Shown here: in pieces, positions 24,281 to 33,563 of the stretch
Layout of the letters: each line of letters opens with the position of its first letter
How positions within the stretch are numbered: position 1 is the first letter of the stretch
Assembly (NCBI GenBank): GCA_017473345.1
Contig: JAFULL010000089.1
Span: 1 to 64,000 of the forward strand
Direction of reading: 5' to 3'
Length of the DNA stretch: 64,000 nucleotides
From: Clostridia bacterium
Lineage (GTDB): Bacteria > Bacillota > Clostridia > Christensenellales > Aristaeellaceae
Made by a program: the position numbers and the translations under genes
The notes under the pieces: generated by a model
Database searches by the model: none
Told to the model about the DNA's origin: nothing
What the model saw: only the letters and a program-made list of their open reading frames with translations

Positions 24281-26071
24281 TCAGTTTTCGCGGCTGGCCG
24301 CCAAAAGCGGCAGAAGCATCGAAACAATGGGCAGGAAGTAGCGGAAATAGTCGTTGACGGGGCTTAACATGCACACTGCAAGGCTCATCAGCGCTGGCAG
24401 GAAGCCCGCCAGAATGCGCCAGCGCTTTTGCCTCAGCACGCTCAGCGCCGCACCCACGCACACCCATGTGTAGGACGCGCACACATACAGCAGGCTGAGG
24501 ACGGGAATGTGCCGCCAGCCGCGCGCAAACATGGCAAGCAAAATGCGCACAGGTTCCAGCGCGGCGATCTGCGTGGTGTCTAGGAAACGCGGATCGTCGC
24601 CCTGCGAATGGCTCAGCTCCCACGTTTCAAACACCAGCCGGTTGCCGGCCTGGTCGTTGTAGGTTTCACCCTCGATCTTGGGGGCGAAGGTGTAGTAGCT
24701 GAGATTGCCGGCAAAGAAGGTTTCGATATAGGTGAGCGGGTACTTTTTGAACATGGAAAGCCACGCTTCGCGGTAGCGTGCAAGGGCGGCTTCCTCGGCC
24801 TCGCGGCCCTGGCCGTACTGGCGGAAGGTGTACTTCACCGGGTCGGAGATCCACGGTTCGTACAGATCCGGCAGACGTTCGGCGTCCAGCACAAGGTCGA
24901 TCTCAGCGTATTCCTCAGGGGTGACGGTATCGGCATGGTCGCGCAGGGTGCGCGCACTCTGCTGGAAGCATACCGAGTAAATGCCGCTGGCTGTCTCGTC
25001 ACGGATGCCAAGGGCGGGGATCAGCACATTGGAAAACAGCAGCGCACCGACCACAGCTGCGCAAAGCGCGGCGGCGGGCTTCCATTTGCGAAGCACCGGG
25101 ATCAGCACCAGCGCCGTGGGCAGCACCACGTACAGGCCGTTGGAGCGCAGCAGGCAGGCAAGCAGGCACCGCACAAACAGCTTTGCAGGGCAGCTTTCGC
25201 CAAGTACCAGATATTCCAGCACCGAAAGCGTGAACAACAGCAGGGTGGAGGTGTACAGTGTGTCCTTGCTGATGAACTGCGCATAGCCGCCCCAGATGGG
25301 CGTGAGGGCGAAAAACGCCGCGGAGATCCACAGCACAATGCGTCCCACGCCTGCGCGGCGCATGAAGCGCACGGCGCTGGCCAGCGCATAGCTCAGCGCC
25401 AGTGTCTGCAGCGCGGTAAAGAGCATCGCGCCCAGATTGTCGCTGCCCACCAGCCGGCCCAGCCACACGCAGCTGCCCATGATCCACGTGGTGAATACAG
25501 GGTGCCAGGTGTCCATCTCGCGCTGGCCGAAGAACTGCGCCACCATCTCGCCCAGATCCCAGCAGACGGTGCCGGGGTAGAAGGCGATCAGGTACGGCGA
25601 CCAGCACAGCACGAACAGGCCCATCAGGCACAGGGTTTCGTGGCGTTTAAACCACGGCAGCTTTCCGTCGTGGCTGAGAAGCCCCGAACGCAGCGCATGG
25701 TCGATCCACGCAAAGACAGCCATCATGGGCAGACTCTGGCCAACGGCTTTGATGAGGAGGAAGAGAAGGGACGAAGGCCCCATCTGCCAGCTGTCGTAGG
25801 CAAACAGGTGCAGTCCAAAGGCGTTGCATACGCCAAAGAACAGCCCGAAACCCACCATGGGAAGGGTCGGACGCAGGCGTTTTTTGACAAACGTGTGATG
25901 AAACAGCCATGTAAAGCACAAGGCCAGCGCCGTCCACAGGTAGCTGGTGGCGCTGGCGGGCAGGTCGCTCATGCCGGTGTAGCCGGTCTGCCCCTGCACA
26001 TAGCTCATGGCGCTCAGGATACCCGCCAGAATGGGAAAAGCCCCCGTCAGGGGGCGAAGGGATAACTTCAT
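24281..26071 (-). CDS. Polytopic membrane protein, DUF6020-like (probable glycosyltransferase-C fold)
   Basis: Integral membrane protein (596 aa, about 12-13 helices). The N-terminal half has MGLFVLCWSPYLIAFYPGTVCWDLGEM; the WSPYL...FYPG...D pattern and a later loop with HPVFTTW resemble DUF6020 and GT-C glycosyltransferases, in which an acidic residue in the first outer loop binds a polyprenyl-phosphate sugar. The C-terminal third holds a large extracellular loop. It overlaps the upstream GT2 gene by 4 nt, so it is probably used together with a polyprenyl-phosphate sugar made by that enzyme. Substrate unknown. Confidence 0.72.
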   Translation of the reverse strand: MKLSLRPLTGAFPILAGILSAMSYVQGQTGYTGMSDLPASATSYLWTALALCFTWLFHHTFVKKRLRPTLPMVGFGLFFGVCNAFGLHLFAYDSWQMGPSSLLFLLIKAVGQSLPMMAVFAWIDHALRSGLLSHDGKLPWFKRHETLCLMGLFVLCWSPYLIAFYPGTVCWDLGEMVAQFFGQREMDTWHPVFTTWIMGSCVWLGRLVGSDNLGAMLFTALQTLALSYALASAVRFMRRAGVGRIVLWISAAFFALTPIWGGYAQFISKDTLYTSTLLLFTLSVLEYLVLGESCPAKLFVRCLLACLLRSNGLYVVLPTALVLIPVLRKWKPAAALCAAVVGALLFSNVLIPALGIRDETASGIYSVCFQQSARTLRDHADTVTPEEYAEIDLVLDAERLPDLYEPWISDPVKYTFRQYGQGREAEEAALARYREAWLSMFKKYPLTYIETFFAGNLSYYTFAPKIEGETYNDQAGNRLVFETWELSHSQGDDPRFLDTTQIAALEPVRILLAMFARGWRHIPVLSLLYVCASYTWVCVGAALSVLRQKRWRILAGFLPALMSLAVCMLSPVNDYFRYFLPIVSMLLPLLAASREN

Positions 26072-27003
26072 TTGGTTTCTCCTTTATGGAGCATGTTGAG
26101 AATGTTGAGGTTGATCTCAAACAGCTGACGGTGCTTCTTGGCCACGGTGTCAAGCACAAGGCCGCAAACCAGCAAAAGCAGCGCGCAGATCATCATGACG
26201 GTGCTTACGATCAGTGTGGGGAAGCGCGGCACCAGGCCGGTGGCGAAGAACTCGATGAGCACCGGCAGGAACATCACAAGGCCCACCACGCCAAACAGCG
26301 CCGCCAGAATGCCGAAGAAGCGCAGCGGACGGTACTCCTTGAACAGGCGGGCGATGGTCTTGAGCACCTTGAAGCCGTCGGAGTAGGTGTTGAGCTTGCT
26401 GACGCTGTCCTCGGGACGGTCACGGTATTCGACGGGGATGGACTTGAGGCTGAGGTTCTTGTCCAGCGCGTGGATGGTCATTTCGGTCTCAATTTCGAAG
26501 CCCTGGGAGATGACCGGGAAGGACTTGACGAACTGGTAGCTGAACGCGCGGTAGCCGGTCATGATGTCGCGCACGTCGCCCTTGAAGAAGGTGTTGACAA
26601 GCCCGCGCACCAGACGGTTGCCCAGGTTGTGGAAGGGACGCTTGTTTTCGGTGAAATAGGTGGCGCTCAGGCGGTCGCCGACGACCATGTCGACATGCTT
26701 TTCCAGCACCAGATCCACCATCTCGCGGGCGTTTTCGGCAGGATAGGTGTCATCGCCGTCGATCATGAGGTAGCAGTCGGCCTCGATCTCGCGGAACATG
26801 GTGCGGATGACGTTGCCCTTGCCCTGACGGTATTCGTAGCGTACGATCGCACCGGCGTTGCGGGCGATTTCGTCAGTGCCGTCCTTGGAGTTGTTGTCGT
26901 ATACATAAATATCGGCCTCGGGCAGCGCAGCACGATAGTCGCTGACGACCTTGGCGATGGTCTTGGCTTCGTTGTAGCAGGGGATCAGAACGGCGATCTT
27001 CAT
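26068..27003 (-). CDS. Family 2 glycosyltransferase, polyprenyl-phosphate glycosyltransferase type
   Basis: Membrane-associated enzyme (311 aa) that most likely transfers a sugar from a nucleotide to a polyprenyl phosphate. The GT2 domain begins IAVLIPCYNEAKTIAKV, with the donor-binding YDNNSKDGT and the metal-binding DGDDTYP (DxD-like). GYRAFSYQFVKSFP is typical of the dolichol-phosphate-mannose-synthase-like group. Two membrane helices lie at the C-terminus (about 230-285). The ATG at 27003 is preferred over one five codons upstream because GGAGG lies ahead of it. It is coupled by a 4-nt overlap to the DUF6020-like gene, which would use the lipid-linked sugar. Confidence 0.88.
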   Translation of the reverse strand: MKIAVLIPCYNEAKTIAKVVSDYRAALPEADIYVYDNNSKDGTDEIARNAGAIVRYEYRQGKGNVIRTMFREIEADCYLMIDGDDTYPAENAREMVDLVLEKHVDMVVGDRLSATYFTENKRPFHNLGNRLVRGLVNTFFKGDVRDIMTGYRAFSYQFVKSFPVISQGFEIETEMTIHALDKNLSLKSIPVEYRDRPEDSVSKLNTYSDGFKVLKTIARLFKEYRPLRFFGILAALFGVVGLVMFLPVLIEFFATGLVPRFPTLIVSTVMMICALLLLVCGLVLDTVAKKHRQLFEINLNILNMLHKGETK

Positions 27004-27039
27004 TTGTGTGACCTCCATTATTGGGTATTCCTCTTGTTA

Positions 27040-28101
27040 TTATACCAAGCCTTGCGCACTTTCGCAAGAGCGCAGGAAGGCTTCCAGATTTTCCTTGGGG
27101 AAAAGCACGCTGGCCCACGACGCGCATACGGCGTTTGCGCCGTTTTGACGCAGCAGCGAAAGGGTCTGTTCAATGCGTTCGGGGGTCGTTTCAACCGTGC
27201 CGGGAATGAAACCGCCCTCCACGCCCCAGTACAGGTTCGCAGTGATGACGTTCCACTGGCGCACCTGTTTTTCAAAGTCCGGCAGCGGAACGGATCCGCA
27301 GGCGGCTTCAAGCGCCTGCTGCTCAAAGGGCAGCCCGGCGGGCGCGGTGGTGAAGCGGTATACCATGGGCTTGATGAACGCCGCCAGCGGCGCAAGATCC
27401 TGAAGCGACTGACCGGTGAGATACGCCTGCGACGGCGGGAACAGGTCTAGCGACACCTCGCCGAAAAAGTCCCTGAGCATGCGCACTGCCTGCGTGATGC
27501 ACTCGGCGCGCACGGCGAAGAACCGTTCCATGTTCGTGTCAGCAAAGACGGGTTTTCCGTCCGAAAAACCGGTGATGGACAAATCCTTTTGTTCAAGCAG
27601 ACGGCGCACGCGGTTTACGTCGATCCCGGCCTGTTCATAGCGGCGCACGCAATCCGGACAGAAGCAGGCCAGCTTTTGCAGATCGCCGTGGGCGAAGGAC
27701 GGATAGCGCACCCGGTCGAGGAACACGCCGTCAAAGGGAACGTCGCCCATGGATTGCTTCTGAAGCTGTGCAAACAGGCGCACATTTTTCTCGCTGCCCG
27801 GGCAGCGAAAATAGAAATGCTCGCCAAATACGCGGGGGAATGGGCTGCCGTCAGCGCAGACGATGGGGTCAAAATCCGCCGCAAAGTCGTTTTCGGAAAA
27901 CAGCGACGCCCACTGGTGCACCTTTACGCCTGCGGCATGGGCGCGGCGGCAGATTTCATAAAGCAGGGCGGTATCTTCAGTCTGCCCGGCCACCACGGCA
28001 AAGGGATGCACGGCGAGGATGCGGTCCAGCACCGCAAGCACCTGCTCGCGGTTCAGTCCGGCGGCAGGCGGGATGCCCCATAATTGAAACACGCTGTTCA
28101 T
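27040..28101 (-). CDS. Putative TIM-barrel glycosidase-like protein of unknown function
   Basis: Soluble cytoplasmic protein (353 aa, no signal peptide). Motifs suggest a (beta/alpha)8 glycosidase-like fold: FDGVFLDRVRYPS (an acidic strand end), a CFCPDC cluster resembling the CPxC of bacterial and archaeal glycoside-hydrolase-like proteins, and VSLDLFPPSQAYL. I cannot name the reaction. It sits inside a glycosyltransferase operon, overlapping the end of the upstream membrane gene by 4 nt and lying 36 nt before the GT2 gene, so a role in processing or sensing of the same glycan is likely but inferred. Confidence 0.7.
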   Translation of the reverse strand: MNSVFQLWGIPPAAGLNREQVLAVLDRILAVHPFAVVAGQTEDTALLYEICRRAHAAGVKVHQWASLFSENDFAADFDPIVCADGSPFPRVFGEHFYFRCPGSEKNVRLFAQLQKQSMGDVPFDGVFLDRVRYPSFAHGDLQKLACFCPDCVRRYEQAGIDVNRVRRLLEQKDLSITGFSDGKPVFADTNMERFFAVRAECITQAVRMLRDFFGEVSLDLFPPSQAYLTGQSLQDLAPLAAFIKPMVYRFTTAPAGLPFEQQALEAACGSVPLPDFEKQVRQWNVITANLYWGVEGGFIPGTVETTPERIEQTLSLLRQNGANAVCASWASVLFPKENLEAFLRSCESAQGLV

Positions 28102-29543
28102 TCGGCAGTCCTCCGGCGGTAGAGATACACCTTTTCGTACCAGAAGGCAGGCGTTTCGGCTTCGGCGATCAGCTCGTACTGGTCAAGCCCCTCCGGCTGC
28201 TGGCCGCGGGTGACCACGTAATTGCACACGCCCTCGCGAATGTAGCGCGCTTGCTCGGTCAGCATTTCATCCAGCGGCACATTGGTCTGATGGAAGTATT
28301 TCACCTGCGGCGTGATGCCTGCGGCGGTGAAAAAGCCTGCGTCCATGAAGCCGTAGTTGAGCAGCGACGCATCCGCCGGGATGTGCTGCGCGATCCTGTG
28401 CTGCATGGTGTCTTCCTTTGCAGTGGCGAAAGCAGCGCCGTAATCGGCGGTCATGTTGTGGCTGATGAGGGGACAAAGCGCTACGCACACCGCAAGGCAG
28501 ACGGCGCCTGCCCAGCGCGGACGCACAAAACGGTCCCACAGACAGCCGATGGCAGCCAGCCCCAAAACCGCCAGCGGCGCAAGCGCAAGGCCGTAATAGG
28601 TGTAGCTCTTGCCGCCGATGAACACGCCCAGCGCGCCGATCGCCGCCATCAGCCACACGCACAGGCGCAGCTTTTTGTGCTTGACGGTAAACCACGCAAG
28701 CCCCAGGAGAATCGGCAGCGTGTAGCGCAGGTTGCCGGTCAGCCAGTCGAGGCCGCTCATGACGATGGCCTTCACGCGGGCAACAAGCCCCGCGCCTTCG
28801 CCTGCCGAGTACAAAAACAGATTGTCGTACAGGTATACCTTCAGCCAGTCGATCAGCGCGCCGTTTAGTCCAAAATACACGATCCACGGTAATGTGGACA
28901 GCGCAAAGCCTGCGATCAGCCACCCAAGCATGCGCGGCAGATCGCGCCAGTATTTGATGAGCACATACAGCAACAGCCCCGCCTGCAGGCCTGCCATGGT
29001 GAACTTGATCCAGAAAACGCAGCCGGTGAGCGCGCCGCACAAAAGCAGGCTTTGAGCGCTCATGCGTTCATCATCGCTTTGAAGAAAGCTGAATACCGCC
29101 GCCATCGTGCCTGTGATCAGCGGCAGGGCCATCTCCTCAGCGCTGTCGCCCTCGGCAAAGCTCACCGATGAAAAAACGATCAGCGCAAGCACGGGCAGCA
29201 TCGCCCATGCGGACTGTTTGAGCCCTGTCAATGTCAGCACCCGGTATGCGCCGTACAGGAAGGCCGCGCCCAGCAGCACCTCCATGATGTACACGCCCAG
29301 AAAGCTGTTGGCGGACACAAGCGCGCACAGCGCGTGCAGCGCATACAAAAGCGGGCCTTTGTGGTCGTACAGGTCGCGGTACACCACCTGTCCGCGCGTC
29401 ATGCCGCGGCCGATGGTCAGGTAGATATTGGCGTCCGACCAGTCGTTGACGGGATAGCCGGGCGAGGATTTTGTGCAGAAGAACAAAACGGCGGCTGCAA
29501 TCAGCAGCGACCACAAAAAAGCGCGTGTTTCAGTGCGTTTCAT
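28098..29543 (-). CDS. Membrane glycosyltransferase, ArnT/PMT-like (GT39/GT83 type)
   Basis: Integral membrane protein (481 aa, about 11 helices). NDWSDANIYLTIGRG followed by VVYRDLYDHKGPLLY is the typical first periplasmic loop of ArnT-like transferases, with the acidic catalytic residue in the Asp-rich part and the DHKGP motif. A soluble region of about 100 residues closes the protein. The ATG at 29543 has GGAGG upstream. It is the first gene of a four-gene operon that also holds the TIM-barrel protein, the GT2 enzyme and the DUF6020-like protein. It probably decorates an exported surface polymer with a lipid-carried sugar. Confidence 0.82.
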   Translation of the reverse strand: MKRTETRAFLWSLLIAAAVLFFCTKSSPGYPVNDWSDANIYLTIGRGMTRGQVVYRDLYDHKGPLLYALHALCALVSANSFLGVYIMEVLLGAAFLYGAYRVLTLTGLKQSAWAMLPVLALIVFSSVSFAEGDSAEEMALPLITGTMAAVFSFLQSDDERMSAQSLLLCGALTGCVFWIKFTMAGLQAGLLLYVLIKYWRDLPRMLGWLIAGFALSTLPWIVYFGLNGALIDWLKVYLYDNLFLYSAGEGAGLVARVKAIVMSGLDWLTGNLRYTLPILLGLAWFTVKHKKLRLCVWLMAAIGALGVFIGGKSYTYYGLALAPLAVLGLAAIGCLWDRFVRPRWAGAVCLAVCVALCPLISHNMTADYGAAFATAKEDTMQHRIAQHIPADASLLNYGFMDAGFFTAAGITPQVKYFHQTNVPLDEMLTEQARYIREGVCNYVVTRGQQPEGLDQYELIAEAETPAFWYEKVYLYRRRTAE

Positions 29544-29563
29544 CTGAGGCACCTCCAAAGATC

Positions 29564-29597
29564 ACTATAACACAAACCATCCCCTTTGTGATATACT
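29564..29597. promoter_or_regulatory. Divergent promoter region (glycosyltransferase operon / MATE exporter)
   Basis: A minus-strand -10 TATAGT (29564-29569) and a plus-strand -10 TATACT (29592-29597, within GTGATATACTG) lie back to back. Neither has a convincing -35. The plus-strand start would fall near 29604, which excludes the more upstream MATE start codons. Confidence 0.5.
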
Positions 29598-29632
29598 GTT
29601 TGGGAAAAACCATGCAAAAGAGGCGCTTTCTC

Positions 29633-31003
29633 ATGCAAAAAACACATGTACAGGACTTTACCAGCGGAAACATTTCCGGCCAGCTCATCCGCTTTGCGTG
29701 GCCGCTGTTTCTGTCAAACCTGCTGCAGGTGGTCTACAACATGGTGGATATGATCATCGTTGGGCAGGTGCTGGGCAAAAACGGCATTTCCGCCGTGGCT
29801 GTGGGCGGCGACGTATCCAGCCTGCTGACATTTATCGCCATGGGCTTTGCCAATGCGGGACAGGTGATCATCGCCCGCTACATCGGCGCACGGCAGACGG
29901 ACAGGCTGGGCCGGTTTGTGGGCACGATGACGGGCTTTCTGATGGCGGCGGCGATCCTCCTGAGCACCGGCGGCCTGTTTCTGCGCGACGTGCTGCTCAG
30001 GCTGATGAACACCCCGGCTGAAAGCTATGCGGGCGCGTTGAGCTATTCATCGGTGTGTATGGCGGGACTGGTGTTTATCTACGGCTACAACATCGTCAGC
30101 GCCATCCTGCGCGGCATGGGCGACTCGAAGCACCCGTTCATCTTCATCAGCATTGCGGCGGTGATGAACCTTGTGCTGGACGTTGTATTTGTCATTTTCA
30201 TGGACATGGGCCCCGGCGGCGCAGCGCTGGCCACGGTGATGAGTCAGGCGGTCAGCTTTATCGCCTGCGCGGTGATGCTCATACGCCAGAAGGAAAAGTT
30301 CCAGCTGAGCCTGAAAGCCGGCGAATTCATCCGCTGGGACGGCGCGATGCTGCGCCAGCTCATCAGCCTGGGCGTGCCCATGGCCATCAAGAGCGCGTCG
30401 ATCATGGTGTCGAAGCTGTTTGTCAATTCGTGGATCAACTCCTACGGCATTGCGGTTTCGGCCTTTGCGGGCATCGCCAACAAAATTTCCAGCATTTCCA
30501 ACCTTGTCAGCAACGCCATGAACACCGCAGGCTCCACCATGGTGGGCCAGAACCTGGCGGCGGGCGAGTTTGGCCGCGTGAAGAAGATCCTCAAAAGCCT
30601 TGCAGTCATCACCCTCACGGTGGCTGCGGCGATTTCGGCATTCATCTGCCTGTTCCCGGACGTGGTGTTTGGCATTTTCACTTCCGATGCGGCTGTGCTG
30701 GCCATCGGCCCCGGCTATGTGCCCATTGCAGTGCTTCTGTTCTTTGGCAGCTCCATGCGCGCCATCATGAACGCGCTGATGAACGGCAGCGGTAACTACA
30801 AGGTGAACTTTGCCACGGCCATTCTTGACGGCATTGTGATGCGCATCGGCATGGCGCTGCTGTTTGGCCTTGCGCTTGATATGCGCCACTATGGCTTCTG
30901 GCTGGGCGACGCGGTGGCGGGCTTTACGCCGTTTTTCATCGGACTGGTGTTCTACCTTACCGGCAGCTGGAAAAAAGGTGTCATGAAAACAAAAAACGGC
31001 TGA
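29633..31003 (+). CDS. MATE-family efflux transporter
   Basis: Twelve-helix cation-coupled exporter (456 aa) of the MATE/DinF-like family. The two repeats are recognisable at GQLIRFAWPLFLSNLLQVVYNMVD and, in the second half, LRQLISLGVPMAIKSASIMVS. GAGG lies nine bases before the ATG at 29633; an ATG seven codons upstream lacks a ribosome site and is too near the likely transcription start. A separate MATE gene of different sequence lies at 33564. The substrate is unknown (drugs, dyes or metabolites). Confidence 0.92.
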   Translation: MQKTHVQDFTSGNISGQLIRFAWPLFLSNLLQVVYNMVDMIIVGQVLGKNGISAVAVGGDVSSLLTFIAMGFANAGQVIIARYIGARQTDRLGRFVGTMTGFLMAAAILLSTGGLFLRDVLLRLMNTPAESYAGALSYSSVCMAGLVFIYGYNIVSAILRGMGDSKHPFIFISIAAVMNLVLDVVFVIFMDMGPGGAALATVMSQAVSFIACAVMLIRQKEKFQLSLKAGEFIRWDGAMLRQLISLGVPMAIKSASIMVSKLFVNSWINSYGIAVSAFAGIANKISSISNLVSNAMNTAGSTMVGQNLAAGEFGRVKKILKSLAVITLTVAAAISAFICLFPDVVFGIFTSDAAVLAIGPGYVPIAVLLFFGSSMRAIMNALMNGSGNYKVNFATAILDGIVMRIGMALLFGLALDMRHYGFWLGDAVAGFTPFFIGLVFYLTGSWKKGVMKTKNG

Positions 31004-31028
31004 CAATTACCGTTCATCATGTTATAAT
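31000..31028 (+). promoter_or_regulatory. Promoter of the GH16 gene
   Basis: CTGACA (31000-31005) and TATAAT (31023-31028) with a 17-bp spacer. The -35 overlaps the stop codon of the MATE gene. AAAAGGAG precedes the GH16 start. Confidence 0.8.
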
Positions 31029-31075
31029 AAAGCCAACATCTTTCCGTACACTGAAAAAAAGGAGCGATATTCATA

Positions 31076-31906
31076 ATGAAGACCTACGAAGTAAAGGATC
31101 ACGCTTCCAGCCTGCTGCCTGAGGGCAAGGAATGGAAACTGGTATGGAGCGACGAGTTTGACGGCACTGAGCTGGACAAGAGCAAGTGGGATTTCCGCAT
31201 GGAGATCATGGGCACGCGCCACGCGGCGTGGTGCGCCGATGAGGGCATTGAGCTGGACGGCAACAGCAACTGCGTGTTCAAGATGATTGAAAAGGATGGC
31301 ATGGTGTGCTCCAGCCAGCTGCAGACCGGCTACAACTTTATGGACGCCGTGAAGGACGCTGCAGGCACCAAGTATTCCGGCGGCCTCAACTGGCCCATCG
31401 CGCCCTTGAAGCAGAACAAGTACCTGCACAAGCACGGCTACTACGAGTGCCGCTGCAAGCTGCAGCAGAAGCCCGGCTGGTGGAGCGCCTTCTGGATGCA
31501 GTCGCCCATCATCGGCGCCAGCCTCGACCCCGCCCAGTCCGGCGTGGAGCTTGACATTATGGAAAGCTTTGCCCCCGGCGACGTCATCGCCCACTACTGC
31601 CACTACAATGGCTACGGCATCGACCACCGCGACGTGCACGCCGGCGAAGGCCGCAAGGGTCTTGACCTGAACGAATACCATGTGTTCGGCATGGAATGGA
31701 ACGAAAACGGCTACGATTTCTACATCGACGGCGAACTGGACGGCCACGTCGACGGCCCCGTGAGCGACTGCCCCGAGTTCATTCTGGTGGGCACCGAGGT
31801 CAAGGGCTACCGCGACGCCGACCATCTGCCCACGCAGGAAGCCCGCGACAATGTGGGCGACACCTTTGTGGTGGACTATGTGCGCGTGTTTGACGCGGTG
31901 AAGTAA
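31076..31906 (+). CDS. Glycoside hydrolase family 16 protein, intracellular
   Basis: Beta-glucanase-type hydrolase (276 aa). The family signature ELDIME at residues 158-163 places the nucleophile at E158 and the acid/base at E163. WSDEFDGTELDKSKW at the N-terminus and GYYECRCKL before the catalytic strand are typical. The length fits a lone catalytic domain. There is no signal peptide, which is unusual because most bacterial GH16 enzymes are secreted; this one should act on imported oligosaccharides. It has its own promoter and terminator and is thus a single-gene unit. The exact polymer (lichenan, laminarin, agar-like) cannot be told. Confidence 0.92.
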   Translation: MKTYEVKDHASSLLPEGKEWKLVWSDEFDGTELDKSKWDFRMEIMGTRHAAWCADEGIELDGNSNCVFKMIEKDGMVCSSQLQTGYNFMDAVKDAAGTKYSGGLNWPIAPLKQNKYLHKHGYYECRCKLQQKPGWWSAFWMQSPIIGASLDPAQSGVELDIMESFAPGDVIAHYCHYNGYGIDHRDVHAGEGRKGLDLNEYHVFGMEWNENGYDFYIDGELDGHVDGPVSDCPEFILVGTEVKGYRDADHLPTQEARDNVGDTFVVDYVRVFDAVK

Positions 31907-31920
31907 ACCGTTTTGACCCG

Positions 31921-31949
31921 GCGGCGGACGAAAAGGTCCGCCGCTTTTT
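31921..31949 (+). terminator. Terminator of the GH16 gene
   Basis: GCGGCGGAC (31921-31929) pairs with GTCCGCCGC (31936-31944), loop GAAAAG, then TTTTT. Confidence 0.92.
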
Positions 31950-31956
31950 GCATGCC

Positions 31957-31985
31957 TTGACGCAGCCCGTCCGACCCGGTATACT
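31957..31985 (+). promoter_or_regulatory. Promoter of the GtrII-like gene
   Basis: TTGACG (31957-31962) and TATACT (31980-31985) with a 17-bp spacer. The predicted start near 31992 makes the ATG at 32022 the more likely translation start. Confidence 0.85.
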
Positions 31986-32021
31986 ACATACTGGATTCAT
32001 ATGCAAAGGATGGTCTCAAAC

Positions 32022-33542
32022 ATGGAAAACGCTTTGAAACGCTTTTGGGAAGCAAACCGGCGCGTGATCGTCATCTGCCTGATCGCCACGTTTGCGTGGG
32101 GGCTGGCGGCGCATGGGTACGGCTTTGCCAATTTCCAGCTTTCGCATGACTCGCTGGACGGCCTGTATGCCGAAATGACCGACAACGACCACAAGATCGA
32201 GCTGGGGCGCGTGTTTGCGCCATATTACCGGCTGATCGTGCGGGGCATGTTCGCCATGCCGTGGATGAGCGGGCTGCTGGCGCTGGTGTGGATCGCTGCG
32301 GCGGTCATCTGCGTTGCAAAGCTGTTTGACGTAAAAAAGCCGCTGGTGCTGGTGCTCATCAGCGGGCTGATGACGGTCAACCTCACCGTGACGGCGCTGT
32401 CGGCCACCTATCTGCATGACCTGGATATCAATATGTTCGGCATGCTGCTCAGCTGCGCAGCCGCCCTTGTGTGGCAGCGCAGAACGCGCGGCTGGTTCGC
32501 GGTGGGCGCGCTGTGCGTGGGGCTCAGCCTTGGCATGTACCAGAGCTATGTGTCGGTAACGGTAGCGCTGGTGATGATGGCGCTCATCCTGCGTTTGCTG
32601 GATGGCGAAAAGCCCGCGCAGACCCTCAAAAGCGCGCTGCTTGGCGCCCTGATGGTGATCGCGGGCGGCGTGATCTATGCCCTGAGCATGAAGGGCATCG
32701 TGGCCGCGACGGGCGTGCAGATCGCACAGCGCAGCAACTCGGTGAGCGCACTGGGCAACCTGACGGTTCAGGCGCTGCCTGCGCTGCTTGGCGGCGCGTA
32801 TGCGTACTGGTGGCAGTACTTTGCCGATATGCCCTCGGTGTGGATTGCACCGGAGTGGACCACCGTGCTCAACATGGCCGTGCTGGTGCTGAGTGTGGCT
32901 GCGCTTGCGGCGCTGCTTGTGAAAAAGAACACCGGCGCAGTGCAGAAGGTGCTGGTCATCGTGATCGTGCTGCTGTTGCCGCTGGGCATGAACGCCTGCT
33001 ATGTGCTGGCCTCCGGCGCAGTGCATGATTTGATGGAATACGCCTTTGTGCTGGTGTATGTGCTGCCGCTGGTGCTGCTGGGCAGGCTGAACATCCGCCC
33101 GGCGCGCGCGGTATGCGCGTCGCTTGCGATGCTGCTGTTGTGGGGCGGCGTGCAGACGGCCAACACCGTGCATTTCAAAAAGGGCCTTGTGGCGCAGGCC
33201 ACCTACTCCCGCATGACCAACGTGGCCTACGATATGCTCTACTACGGCTATGTGCCCGGCGAGACGGAGGTGTTCGTCTCCGGCGCGATTCCCTTTGGCG
33301 GCTATCCAGGGTTTGAACAGGTCGACCGCATCCTTGGCGTCAACCAGGACAACGCCGTCACCCGCGACACCAAGAGCATCCGTTCCTACTTTACCTATGT
33401 GCTGGGCGATAACATCGTCTTTGCCACCGAGGAACAGCAGGAATCCATCATGGCGACCGAAGACTTTGAATACATGTCCCGCTGGCCGGAAGAGGGCTAC
33501 ATCACCGTCGTTGACGACGTGATGGTGGTCAAGCTCAACTAA
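32022..33542 (+). CDS. GtrII-like polytopic membrane glucosyltransferase
   Basis: Integral membrane protein (506 aa, about 11 helices) resembling glucosyltransferase GtrII family proteins, which attach sugars to surface polymers outside the membrane. NFQLSHDSLDGLYAEMTDNDHKIELGR after the first helix is the family loop with acidic residues, and FAPYYRLIVRG follows. The C-terminal 110 residues form a soluble extracellular part. Two earlier ATGs (32001, 32010) exist; the start at 32022 has AAAGGA upstream and a proper distance from the promoter. A MATE exporter gene follows after 21 nt without a terminator, so the two are likely co-transcribed. Confidence 0.8.
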   Translation: MENALKRFWEANRRVIVICLIATFAWGLAAHGYGFANFQLSHDSLDGLYAEMTDNDHKIELGRVFAPYYRLIVRGMFAMPWMSGLLALVWIAAAVICVAKLFDVKKPLVLVLISGLMTVNLTVTALSATYLHDLDINMFGMLLSCAAALVWQRRTRGWFAVGALCVGLSLGMYQSYVSVTVALVMMALILRLLDGEKPAQTLKSALLGALMVIAGGVIYALSMKGIVAATGVQIAQRSNSVSALGNLTVQALPALLGGAYAYWWQYFADMPSVWIAPEWTTVLNMAVLVLSVAALAALLVKKNTGAVQKVLVIVIVLLLPLGMNACYVLASGAVHDLMEYAFVLVYVLPLVLLGRLNIRPARAVCASLAMLLLWGGVQTANTVHFKKGLVAQATYSRMTNVAYDMLYYGYVPGETEVFVSGAIPFGGYPGFEQVDRILGVNQDNAVTRDTKSIRSYFTYVLGDNIVFATEEQQESIMATEDFEYMSRWPEEGYITVVDDVMVVKLN

Positions 33543-33563
33543 TCACAGAAGAAAGGCATTTTT

